Made by a program: the position numbers and the translations under genes
Part shown: positions 45,841 to 53,763 of the stretch, in pieces
Position numbering within the stretch: the stretch's first letter is position 1
Layout of the letters: each line of letters opens with the position of its first letter
Assembly: GCA_024742475.1 (NCBI GenBank)
Contig: JANSYI010000034.1
Span: forward strand, 38,179-102,178
DNA: 64,000 nt
Source: a bacterium
Lineage (GTDB): Bacteria; Myxococcota_A; Polyangia; Nannocystales; Nannocystaceae
Direction of reading: 5' to 3'
Notes under the pieces: generated by a model
What the model was told of the DNA's origin: nothing
The model's database searches: none
What the model saw: the letters and a program-made list of their open reading frames with translations, nothing else

Positions 45841-46716
45841 GTGGGCACCGAGGTCAGCGCTCGAGGACGCGTCGTCATCGTCGTCGCGGCGGTGTTGTCC
45901 CTCGTGTTGTCGGCGTTCGGGGGCAGCGCCGCGCTCGAGGCGACCGGGCCCGAGCGCGCGGAGCGGATGCTCGACCAGATCGCCGACCTCGCCGGACTCG
46001 CACCGTCGGCGAACGCTCGCGCGAAGCTCCCCGTCGGCGTGGTGCAAGAGGGCGGACCCGCCTGGGTCACCGAGGCCGTGCAGGGGGCGGTGCAGCGCCA
46101 CCCCTCGCTCGAGCTCTCCGAACGTGGGCTTGGCCTGGTTCGGGTCGAGGTCGTCGACGCAGGCGACGCCATCGCGATGCGTGGGGGGTTGTATCGGCAG
46201 GGGTGGAACCTCCGCAGCGAGCACCCCTTGCGGATGCGCGCTACGCTTTGGATCCCCATGCTGGCGCTCGCGGTTGGGCTCGGCGCGATGGCGTACGTGC
46301 GTCGCATGGGCGTGGGCTTCGCCGTCGCGGGGGCGGCAGCGCAGGCCCTCGACGCGATGGTCCCGTGGCCGGACGCGTTCGTACCGGTGCCGTGGACCGC
46401 TGCGCTCCGTGATGGACCCGTGGGACGCAGCGTCGTGGAGCTCGCCCTGTGGATGCCCGACACGGGCGTCGCGATTGGGGCCGGCGTGGTGACCCTGTGC
46501 ATGGTCCTCGTCGCCTTCGATCACCGCCGTTCGTCCGGCAAGGGCGGCGCGATGTTTGCGACGGGGATGGCGGGCGTCTTGGGGGGCATCCTCTGGGTCG
46601 AGGCGGCCGCGCGCTGCGGGATGACCGGCTGGATCGGCACCCCGGTGGGTGCAGCGTCGATCCTGGCGATGGCCCTGGCGTGGGGCCAACAGGGGCGTAC
46701 CCTGCGTCGACCATGA
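45841..46716 (+). CDS. membrane protein, unknown function
   Basis: A 291-aa protein with a GTG start 5 bases after the previous stop. An N-terminal membrane helix (VVIVVAAVLSLVLSAFGGSAAL) is followed by a soluble region of about 90 residues (RAERMLDQIADLAGLAPSANARAKLPVG), then four further helices to the C-terminus (LWIPMLALAVGLGAMAYV; FAVAGAAAQALDAMV; GVAIGAGVVTLCMVLVAF; GAMFATGMAGVLGGILWVEAAA). No family motif was recognised. Its stop overlaps the start of the sulfatase-like gene (ATGA at 46713). Confidence 0.75.
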   Translation: MGTEVSARGRVVIVVAAVLSLVLSAFGGSAALEATGPERAERMLDQIADLAGLAPSANARAKLPVGVVQEGGPAWVTEAVQGAVQRHPSLELSERGLGLVRVEVVDAGDAIAMRGGLYRQGWNLRSEHPLRMRATLWIPMLALAVGLGAMAYVRRMGVGFAVAGAAAQALDAMVPWPDAFVPVPWTAALRDGPVGRSVVELALWMPDTGVAIGAGVVTLCMVLVAFDHRRSSGKGGAMFATGMAGVLGGILWVEAAARCGMTGWIGTPVGAASILAMALAWGQQGRTLRRP

Positions 46717-49013
46717 GAGGCCGCTGCTCGATCGTTTCGCTCGCGCTGAGCCTGGGGCTGCTCGGCTGTGGTGACGACGCCGCGGTGGTGCCCGACCCTC
46801 CGAAGGCCGCGTCCGCCGATCCGCTGCCCCCCGCGCCCGTCGCCACCGTCGCGGGGACCGACCTGTGGCTCGATCTGATCGCCCAGCGGCCCAGCGCGAC
46901 CGTGACCCGCATGGGCGCGTTGGAGATCGACCTGGGCTCGCGCACCGCGAGCAAACACCTCTCGCTGGGGACACGGACCGCGTGGCGACTCGGAGAGGTC
47001 GTCGACGAGAAGCTCGCTGGGGTGGTCGTCGGCCGGAGCGCATCGCTCGAGGTCCCGCTCGACGGCGCGCTCAGCCCCAAGGCCAATCCCACCGTCGACG
47101 AGGTCCCCGGGCTCGCGATGGCGATCGAGGTCAAGCCGCTGGTGGACAAGCAGAGCATGACGGTCCTGCTCAACGAACGACCGCTGGCCAACCTCACGCT
47201 CGCAAAGGGGTGGGGCCGCCGTACGTTCTCGCTGCCCGAGGACGGCATTCACCCCGGGGAGAATCGGGTGCGCCTGTTCTTCCGCAACGTCGACGCGGAC
47301 AACGGTGACGTCTCCGCTGCGGTTGCGCGCGTGGTCGTCGGGCCTCGCGAGCGCATCACATCACCGCCGCCGGGCGCAGATCGTCGCGACGCGATCACGC
47401 TCGGCGTCGCACGGGACGACCCCGAAGAGCGGCTCAGCGTGCGTGGGTCTCGCGATACGGGCGGCCTCGTGCTGGCCGAGGGGACCGGACTCGCCTACTA
47501 CTTCGTCCCGCCGCCGCGCGCCCGGCTCTCGTTGACCGCGACGGGGCAGGGCGCGCTGTCGGTGAGCGTCAGCACCGATGCCGACCACGCGCTGGGCAAG
47601 GCGCCGACCCGCCTGGTCGACGAACCGCTCCGCGCCTCGGGCCAAGAGGTCCGCGCCGACCTCTCGGGCTGGGGCGGCACGCCGATCCGGCTGGAGATCG
47701 CGGTCCGCGGTGCGGGGGCCCAGGGGGCGCTGTCGCGCGCGCGCATCGACGTGCCGCGATCGATCCCGGTCGACAGGCGTGCCCGAGGGCCCCGCGACCT
47801 CTTCATCGTGACCGTCGAGGGCATGCGTGCCGACGCGCTCGAGGTCGGTCGCAGCCCGTCGCTGCCCAACCTCGAGGCGTTCCTCGCAGAGGCGTTGGTG
47901 TTCGACCGTGCCTACGCGCCGTCGCCGGCTGCGGTGCCCAGCCACGCCGCCTGGCTGTCCTCGGTCGCTCCCCCTCGGCACCTGACCGTCCGAGGGACGT
48001 TCATCGCCGGCAACCAGGTCCTGCTCCCCGAGGCGCTGGCCCGCGGCGGATACGTGCGAGTGCAGTCGACCGCGAACACCGACGTCAACGAGTCCCGCGG
48101 GCTGCTGCAGGGCATCGATGCACACGGCGTCCTCGCCGACGTCGTCGATGCGCCGCGAGCGACGGCCGTGCTGCACGACGCGATCGAGCGCCTCGAAGGC
48201 AAGGCGGGCCGCTGGTACATGCACATCAACGTCAACGATCCGCAGGCGCCCTACGATCCGCCTCGCGAGTTGGTGCGCGAGACTACGGCTCCGCCAGGCG
48301 CCCCGCTGCCTCACCTCACGCACATCTGGGTCGGTCGCGTGCGGCTTGGCAAGACCGAACCCTCGGCCGAGGAGGTCGCGTACATCCGGCGGCTGTATCG
48401 TGGTGAGCTGCAGGTCGTCGACGAAGCGCTCGGTGAGCTCATGCACTGGCTGGAGAAGGAGCGGCGACTCGACGACGCGATCGTGGTCTTTCTCGGCGTC
48501 CACGGCGAGGAGTTCTACGAGCACCTCGGTGCTGGCCACGCGCGCACCCTCTACGAGGAGAGCCTCCGGGTGCCGATGGCGATCCGAGCCCCGTCGCTGC
48601 TGGCCGCGGGCCGCGTGGCGGCGCCCGTCGACCTGCTCGACCTCTCGCCCACGCTTCTCGACCTGCAGGGCGTGCCGCTGCCCGACCGGTGGCAGGGGCG
48701 GTCGCTGCTGCCGGTCATCGACGACCCCCACCCACCCCCGCAGGCCGTCGGTGCCTACCTGGGCGACGGCTCCCGGGCCATGATCGTCGGGCGCCACAAG
48801 CTGGTGCTCGGGCCGGGCCGGATGGAGACCTACACCGATCTGGAGGCCGACCCCGCCGAGGACCCCGAGGTCCCCTCCGTGCCCGGTGTCGGGCTGCGGA
48901 TCGTGCGGACGGCGCTGGTGTGGGAGCTGCTGTCCGACGCCGCGTGGAGGCGGGGCCGCTGGGGCAGCGGAGCCAACCTCACGGCCACGTTTGCGCGCGA
49001 TTGGGGGATGTAG
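46713..49013 (+). CDS. degenerate sulfatase-like (alkaline phosphatase superfamily) lipoprotein
   Basis: A 766-aa lipoprotein with lipobox LGLLG-C. Residues about 40-350 are a beta-rich, unassigned region. The C-terminal half has the sulfatase/alkaline-phosphatase superfamily layout, but several catalytic positions are changed. The first metal-ligand motif 'DTLRAD' reads E369-G-M-R-A-D. The nucleophile region, normally 'TxPSH' or 'CxPSR', reads A407-V-P-S-H411. The 'SDHGE' motif reads V596-H-G-E. The final LYEESLRVPMAI motif is kept. Loss of two metal ligands and the nucleophile suggests that it is not a sulfatase. It may bind a ligand or partner. Confidence 0.75.
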   Translation: MRGRCSIVSLALSLGLLGCGDDAAVVPDPPKAASADPLPPAPVATVAGTDLWLDLIAQRPSATVTRMGALEIDLGSRTASKHLSLGTRTAWRLGEVVDEKLAGVVVGRSASLEVPLDGALSPKANPTVDEVPGLAMAIEVKPLVDKQSMTVLLNERPLANLTLAKGWGRRTFSLPEDGIHPGENRVRLFFRNVDADNGDVSAAVARVVVGPRERITSPPPGADRRDAITLGVARDDPEERLSVRGSRDTGGLVLAEGTGLAYYFVPPPRARLSLTATGQGALSVSVSTDADHALGKAPTRLVDEPLRASGQEVRADLSGWGGTPIRLEIAVRGAGAQGALSRARIDVPRSIPVDRRARGPRDLFIVTVEGMRADALEVGRSPSLPNLEAFLAEALVFDRAYAPSPAAVPSHAAWLSSVAPPRHLTVRGTFIAGNQVLLPEALARGGYVRVQSTANTDVNESRGLLQGIDAHGVLADVVDAPRATAVLHDAIERLEGKAGRWYMHINVNDPQAPYDPPRELVRETTAPPGAPLPHLTHIWVGRVRLGKTEPSAEEVAYIRRLYRGELQVVDEALGELMHWLEKERRLDDAIVVFLGVHGEEFYEHLGAGHARTLYEESLRVPMAIRAPSLLAAGRVAAPVDLLDLSPTLLDLQGVPLPDRWQGRSLLPVIDDPHPPPQAVGAYLGDGSRAMIVGRHKLVLGPGRMETYTDLEADPAEDPEVPSVPGVGLRIVRTALVWELLSDAAWRRGRWGSGANLTATFARDWGM

Positions 49014-49028
49014 TACATCCGCTCGCCC

Positions 49029-50054
49029 ATGGCTGACGCCACTGCTTTGCTGGACCAGATCCCCAAGCTTCTCGAGGCTCGCGACGCCGCCGCGTTGGTC
49101 GAGCATCGCGACCACGCCGACAAGAAGGTGCGCAAGGCGATCCGCAAGGCGCTGCACAACCTCAAGAGCAAGGGCGTCGAGATTCCCGAGCCGTCCAAGT
49201 CATGGAGCACCGGCGACGCGCTCCAGAAGATGCGCGGAGACCTCGAGCCGACGGCGCACATCGACGCGCGCAGCACCCCCGGGGCGCTGCGGTTCCTGCT
49301 GAGCATGCCGCACGACAGTGAAGGCGCTCGCCTGTTCTCGGGCGCGCTCACCCCCGACGACCGCGTCGCCGACTTCAACGGATACCAGCAGACCGACGGG
49401 CAGCGTGCGCGCCTGCTTCGCGACTGGCAGCGGCAGACCGAGTCGCGGGCGGTCTCGGTCGATTGGGTCAAGGCACGCATCCGGTGGGCGCGCGAGCAGA
49501 CGATCGCCGCCGGCTACCCGGTACCTCGCGCGCTCGACCAAGCGCTCTCGCTGATGGGTGACACGCCCGAAGAGCGCCCGAGCTCCACCTTCCTCGCCGA
49601 CGCGCTTTCCACCGATGCCGGCGTGGCGGACGACGCGGTCGACTCCACGATGATCGCGCTGGGCATCCCCAACTGGCCGCCGATGATCACCCTCGACTCC
49701 ATGCTCGAGAAGGCGGCCGAGATTCACGGCGACAAGCCCCAGCCCGAGAAGGAAGAAGACCGTCTGGCACTGCTCGCGCAGTCCGTCGAAGGTGACGATG
49801 AGGCGCGCCGTGGCCTGCAGGGCACACTGGCCAACGCGCTCGACGACGTCGCCGTGCACTGCTGGCTCGAGGGGGAGAAAGACCAAGCGCAGGCTGCCTA
49901 CGGTTGGGCGCACGCGCTGCGCAACTCCGACACACCCGAGACGCTGGACTTCGCGCCTCGCCTGCTCGGCTACCAGGTCGCCAGCCTGCTGCGCGCCATG
50001 GGCGGCCCCGAAGCGGTCGCCCGCGCGCAGGCGCAGGCTGCTGCACAGGGCTGA
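49029..50054 (+). CDS. hypothetical protein, 341 aa
   Basis: A 341-aa cytoplasmic-type protein, rich in charged helices, beginning MADATALLDQIPKLLEARDAAALVEHRDHADKKVRKAIRKALHNLKSKG. The first about 55 residues form a HEAT-like helical pair, and the rest is helical with an acidic centre (GDKPQPEKEEDRLALLAQSVEGDDEARRGLQGTLA). No signal, membrane segment or catalytic motif was seen. It begins 15 bases after the sulfatase-like gene and may be in the same transcript. Confidence 0.7.
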   Translation: MADATALLDQIPKLLEARDAAALVEHRDHADKKVRKAIRKALHNLKSKGVEIPEPSKSWSTGDALQKMRGDLEPTAHIDARSTPGALRFLLSMPHDSEGARLFSGALTPDDRVADFNGYQQTDGQRARLLRDWQRQTESRAVSVDWVKARIRWAREQTIAAGYPVPRALDQALSLMGDTPEERPSSTFLADALSTDAGVADDAVDSTMIALGIPNWPPMITLDSMLEKAAEIHGDKPQPEKEEDRLALLAQSVEGDDEARRGLQGTLANALDDVAVHCWLEGEKDQAQAAYGWAHALRNSDTPETLDFAPRLLGYQVASLLRAMGGPEAVARAQAQAAAQG

Positions 50055-50288
50055 AAGAAGCCTCTACGGGGAACCTCTCGGTTCCCTCGTTCGCTCGCTC
50101 GCCGTCGGCTCGCTTCTTCTTTTTTGGGGAACCTCTCGGTTCCCTCGCTGCGGCCGGCGGAGCCGCCCTTCGCTCGCCCTCCAAGGTCGGGCGCGGGCGC
50201 CCTCGCTCGCTCGCCTTCAGCTCGCTCCTCCGCGTTCGCTTCGGCAGTGACCACTCGGTCCCCCTGGCTGCGGAGAGCTTGAAGTCGG
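50055..50288 (+). other. intergenic region with repeat copy A
   Basis: No gene was found in these 234 bases. The region carries two copies of the hairpin GGGAACC-TCTC-GGTTCCC (50069-50086 and 50127-50144), and the longer repeat unit described under repeat copy A. A run of pyrimidines (TTCTTCTTTTTT) precedes the second hairpin. Confidence 0.7.
50127..50234 (+). repeat. dispersed intergenic repeat, copy A
   Basis: About 108 bases with three dyads: GGGAACC (50127-50133)/GGTTCCC (50138-50144); GCGGC (50150-50154)/GCCGC (50162-50166); GGGCGC (50189-50194)/GCGCCC (50197-50202). It ends near CTCGCTCCTCCGCG. Copy B at 63819-63929 is closely similar (about 90% by eye). It lies directly downstream of a forward gene, as copy B does. 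Confidence 0.85.
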
Positions 50289-51620
50289 TCAGAACTGGAA
50301 CTTCAGGTCTTCGGGGGCGAAGCGGAACATGCGCCAGATGGCCATGCGGAGCTTCTTCTTCTTGTCGACATGCGGGTTTCGGAACTCCCAGACGGTCTTG
50401 CCCGCCGGGGTGACCTCGAAGACGTAGCCGGTGTCGGACTCGGTGATGAGCGTGTTGCCGTTGTCCAGGCGGAAGTTGCTGCCGCGGGTCTCGGAGAAGA
50501 ACTCCTTGGTCGGGCCGTAGGTCCACACGATGTCGTTGGTCAGCGGATCGACCTCGACCACCTGCGAGCCCGTGGTGTCGTCGCCGTTGTTGAAGACCAA
50601 GATGGTGCCAGCCTCGGTGAGCGTCGGATGGTGGGGGAAGATCAGCTGCGATGCGCCCCACGCCCAGACGATCTCGCCCGTCCCACCCTCCGCGTTGGGC
50701 TTCGCGATCATGATCGTGTGGGTGTTGCGCGGCGAGAGCAGCATGTTGCCCTCGGCGAAGATCGGGCCCTTGTCGGCGAGCGCGCCGTCGAACACCTCGA
50801 TGTGGTTCGAGTGCAGGATGTCGTATTCCTTGTTCCGTCGCGGGTTGGCGCGGCGGATCTTCTGGGCCGTGAGCGCGTCGGTGTCCCCGAGCAGGAACGC
50901 GTAGGGCGATTTCTCGATCATCTCGAGGATGGAGAACCGGCTCAGCTCTTTGCCCTGCGCCGAGAGCTCGATGACGATGTCGTCGACCGTTGGGTGCTTC
51001 TCGTCGTACTTCGGCATCATCCGCGTGACGCGGGCGAGCGTGAAGATGCGGCCGTCCTCGGTGACGTCGAGGTCGTGGTGCGCCCTGGCCTGGAACGTCC
51101 ACTCGATGTTCGAGTCCTTGTCGACCTTGAAGACCTTCTTGTCCTTGATGAGGCCGATGATGCTGCCGTCGGGCATGAGCGTGACGTGCTGCCAGCCGCC
51201 CATGCCGGGGCTCTTCCACTCGTGCAGCACGACCCCCTGCATGTCGATGAGCTGCGCCTTGGCTTGCTTGCGCGAGGAGTAGAAGTTCACGCCGGGCTGC
51301 GCCTGCCCTTCGAGGTTGATCACCACGCCCGAGCGCTCGACGTCAGCGTCGACCGTGCCGTCGACGTAGCCCATCGACGACAGCTGCTTGACCGTCTCGC
51401 TCTGGCTGCGTCCCTTGTTCTTGCGGCCCTTGCGGCCGCGCTTGCGCCCGGACGTCTTGCCCTTGGACGACGCGTCCTCGCCGTCGTCGGCCGCGGCGTG
51501 CTCGTCTCCCTCGGAGTTCTTCTTGAGCGACACCACCCCGGTGCCCATCAGCAAGGCGACCAGGGCACCCACGGCGCCCACGCCCACAGCAAGACCAATC
51601 AAGTTCGAACGCGTGCTCAT
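50289..51620 (-). CDS. arylsulfotransferase-like (ASST) propeller protein, membrane anchored
   Basis: A 443-aa protein. An N-terminal membrane helix (LIGLAVGVGAVGALVALLMGTGVVS) and a highly basic linker (KGKTSGRKRGRKGRKNKGRSQS) lead into a beta-propeller with the ASST-type order: QLIDMQGVVLHEWKSPG; HHDLDVTEDGRIFTLAR; HSNHIEVFDG; SPRNTHTIMIA; HHPTLTEAGTILVFNNGDD; NTLITESDTGYVFEVTPAG. Arylsulfotransferases transfer sulfate between phenolic compounds in the periplasm. The catalytic His is probably in one of the HSN/HHP segments, but I cannot assign it. A PQQ-like propeller without enzymatic function is the alternative. Confidence 0.8.
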   Translation of the reverse strand: MSTRSNLIGLAVGVGAVGALVALLMGTGVVSLKKNSEGDEHAAADDGEDASSKGKTSGRKRGRKGRKNKGRSQSETVKQLSSMGYVDGTVDADVERSGVVINLEGQAQPGVNFYSSRKQAKAQLIDMQGVVLHEWKSPGMGGWQHVTLMPDGSIIGLIKDKKVFKVDKDSNIEWTFQARAHHDLDVTEDGRIFTLARVTRMMPKYDEKHPTVDDIVIELSAQGKELSRFSILEMIEKSPYAFLLGDTDALTAQKIRRANPRRNKEYDILHSNHIEVFDGALADKGPIFAEGNMLLSPRNTHTIMIAKPNAEGGTGEIVWAWGASQLIFPHHPTLTEAGTILVFNNGDDTTGSQVVEVDPLTNDIVWTYGPTKEFFSETRGSNFRLDNGNTLITESDTGYVFEVTPAGKTVWEFRNPHVDKKKKLRMAIWRMFRFAPEDLKFQF

Positions 51621-51695
51621 CTGACTCTGGGCCCGCGGACCTGCCGCGAAAGCGGCGGGAGCATAGCAGAGCCGCCACCGGGCCGGGACGCGACC

Positions 51696-52535
51696 CTACG
51701 AACGCGCGTCGCGAAGTCGTTCGTAGACCTCGCGCGCGTCCAGGCCGGTCAGGTCCGCCAGCGCGCGCGCGCGGGGACGCGGCTTGAGGGAAGGGTCGAG
51801 CATCACGTCCAAGACGGCGCGCGCGGCATCCACGGACTCCGCTTCCGCCGCGTCGCCTCCCTCGACGACCACGGTGACCTCGCCCCGCAGCGCCTCGGTG
51901 GTCCGCGCGTGCAGGTCGGCGACCGTGCCCCGCAGGACCTCTTGATGGAGCTTCGTCAGCTCGCGGCAGACCACCACCTCGCGCGCGCCTGCGTCGGGCA
52001 GCACCTTGGCCAGGTCCCGCAGCAGCCCCGGTGTTCGGTTGCCCGCCTCGTACAGGAGGCTCGGACCCCGCGCGGCCGCGATCTGGGCGAGCGCCGTGCT
52101 GCGCGCCTTGCCATCACGGGCGATGAACCCCATGAAACATGCGCCCGTGGCATCGAACCCACTGAGCGACAACGCGGCCGAAGCCGCCGTCGGCCCCGGT
52201 ACCACGTCGACCGAAAACCCAGCACCCACCGCAGCGCGAACGAGCAGCTGCCCGGGGTCGCTCCAGCTGGGCATGCCCGCTTCGGAACAGAACGCCACGG
52301 TCTGCCCGGCTGCGAGTGCGTCGAGCAGCTCGGCGGTGCGCTCGTGCTCGTTGCCCACGAAGCAGCTGCGACGTGGCGGCAGCGAGACGTCGTTGCCCAG
52401 CAGCCGGGTCGGGCTGCGCGTGTCTTCGCAAAAGAGCAGGTCCGCACCCAGCAGCGCCTCGCGAGCGCGCGGGCTCAGGTCACCACGGTTGCCCAGCGGA
52501 GTGCCCACGAGGACCAGCGTGCCGCCGGCGCTCAC
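51696..52535 (-). CDS. rsmI: 16S rRNA (cytidine-2'-O)-methyltransferase RsmI
   Basis: A 279-aa protein with a GTG start overlapping the rpoH stop (GTGA). Signatures include GTLVLVGTPLGNRGDLSPRAREAL, CEDTRSPTRLL, GQTVAFCSEAGMPSWSDPG, VDVVPGPTAASAALSLSGF and ACFMGFIARD. RsmI methylates the 2'-OH of C1402 in 16S rRNA with SAM. The family's 'GTPLGN' and 'PGPSA'-like motifs are all present, so it should be active. It is co-translated with the upstream heat-shock sigma factor, an uncommon pairing. Confidence 0.92.
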   Translation of the reverse strand: MSAGGTLVLVGTPLGNRGDLSPRAREALLGADLLFCEDTRSPTRLLGNDVSLPPRRSCFVGNEHERTAELLDALAAGQTVAFCSEAGMPSWSDPGQLLVRAAVGAGFSVDVVPGPTAASAALSLSGFDATGACFMGFIARDGKARSTALAQIAAARGPSLLYEAGNRTPGLLRDLAKVLPDAGAREVVVCRELTKLHQEVLRGTVADLHARTTEALRGEVTVVVEGGDAAEAESVDAARAVLDVMLDPSLKPRPRARALADLTGLDAREVYERLRDARS

Positions 52536-53635
52536 AGCTCGTGCCCCAGCGCCACTTGAACGGCGTCGCCGAGCTCTTGCTGCAGATACGCCCGCAAGCG
52601 CAGGATCATCCGCTTCTCGACCTGCCGCGCGCGCTCCCGGCTGACGCCCCAGCGATCGCCGAGCTCCTGCAGGGTGACCGGCTCTTCGGACATCAACCGG
52701 TCGGTGAAGATCTCGAGCTCGCGGCCTTCGAGGTCGGCCCCGAACTCCATGAGCTTCGACTGCATGAGCGTCTTGAACTCGGCCGCGTCGACGTTGTCCT
52801 CGGGGTCGGCGTAGTCGTCCTCGATCATGTCCAGGCGCGTGCGAGAGCCGTCGCCGTCTTCGCCCGACAGCGGGGTGTCGAGCGACATGTCGGGCGCGGC
52901 CATGCGCCGCTCCATCTCCACGACCTCGCGCTCGGGTACGTCGAGCTCCTTGGCGATGTTCTCGGCCGAGGGCTCGATTCCCGCCGCCTCGAGCGCGGCT
53001 CGCTGCTTTCGCAGGTTGAAGAAGAGCTTGCGCTGGTTCTGCGTGGTGCCGATCTTCACCAGGCGCCAGTTGTTGAGGATGTACTTGAGGATGTACGCCC
53101 GAATCCACCAGCCCGAGTAGGTGCTGAGCTTGACGCCGCGATACGGGTCGAACTTCTGCACGGCCTTGACCAGGCCGACGTTGCCCTCCTGCACGAGGTC
53201 GAGCAGGTTCTGGTAGGCGCGTCGGTACTCGTGCGCGATCTTGACGACGAGCCGCAGGTTCGAGGTCACCAGCTTGCGTGCGGCGTCCTGGTCGTCCTCC
53301 TCGACCCAGCGCACCGCCAGCTCGTGCTCCTCTTCGCGGGTGAGCAGCGGGTGGCGACGGACCTCCGCCATGTAGGCGGCCATCGGATCGCGACGCGCGA
53401 GCGCCGTCGTGCCCTCTGGGGCCGCTTTGGGCCGCCCGATCGACTTGGCGATTTCCTCGAGCTCGTCGTCGGAGACCGGGTCGACCTCGGCCAGCGCTTC
53501 GGCCGCGGCGTCGTCGTCCTGCGGGGCTTCGGCGGAGCGGTCCCCCGCTCCTTGGGGCGCCCGCTCGACGACTTCGACGTCGATGGGCTCGGCGCTGGTC
53601 GTCTTGGGGGGCTTCTGGGACTTGGATTTGGCCAT
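52532..53635 (-). CDS. rpoH: heat-shock-type sigma factor RpoH (sigma-32 family)
   Basis: A 367-aa sigma factor. The ATG at 53635 is preferred to a GTG nine bases earlier. The first about 80 residues are acidic and low complexity. Region 2 reads DLVQEGNVGLVKAVQKFDPYRGVKLSTYSGWWIRAYILKYI. The RpoH box NQRKLFFNLRK is present, which distinguishes RpoH from SigA. Region 4 reads EEPVTLQELGDRWGVSRERARQVEKRMILRLRAYL. Its targets would include dnaK-type chaperones, which this window also encodes under HrcA. The gene is divergent from the S41 protease. Confidence 0.92.
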   Translation of the reverse strand: MAKSKSQKPPKTTSAEPIDVEVVERAPQGAGDRSAEAPQDDDAAAEALAEVDPVSDDELEEIAKSIGRPKAAPEGTTALARRDPMAAYMAEVRRHPLLTREEEHELAVRWVEEDDQDAARKLVTSNLRLVVKIAHEYRRAYQNLLDLVQEGNVGLVKAVQKFDPYRGVKLSTYSGWWIRAYILKYILNNWRLVKIGTTQNQRKLFFNLRKQRAALEAAGIEPSAENIAKELDVPEREVVEMERRMAAPDMSLDTPLSGEDGDGSRTRLDMIEDDYADPEDNVDAAEFKTLMQSKLMEFGADLEGRELEIFTDRLMSEEPVTLQELGDRWGVSRERARQVEKRMILRLRAYLQQELGDAVQVALGHEL

Positions 53636-53763
53636 CGCGGGCACGCGGAGTCTACGCCGGAGGGCATCGGCGACGCGACCCCGCCACAGTAGCGGGAAAA
53701 AGGCCCAATCTGACGACCCCGCGGCGGCGAGCGGAGCCCGCGGCGGCTGCTAGACTTGCGGGC

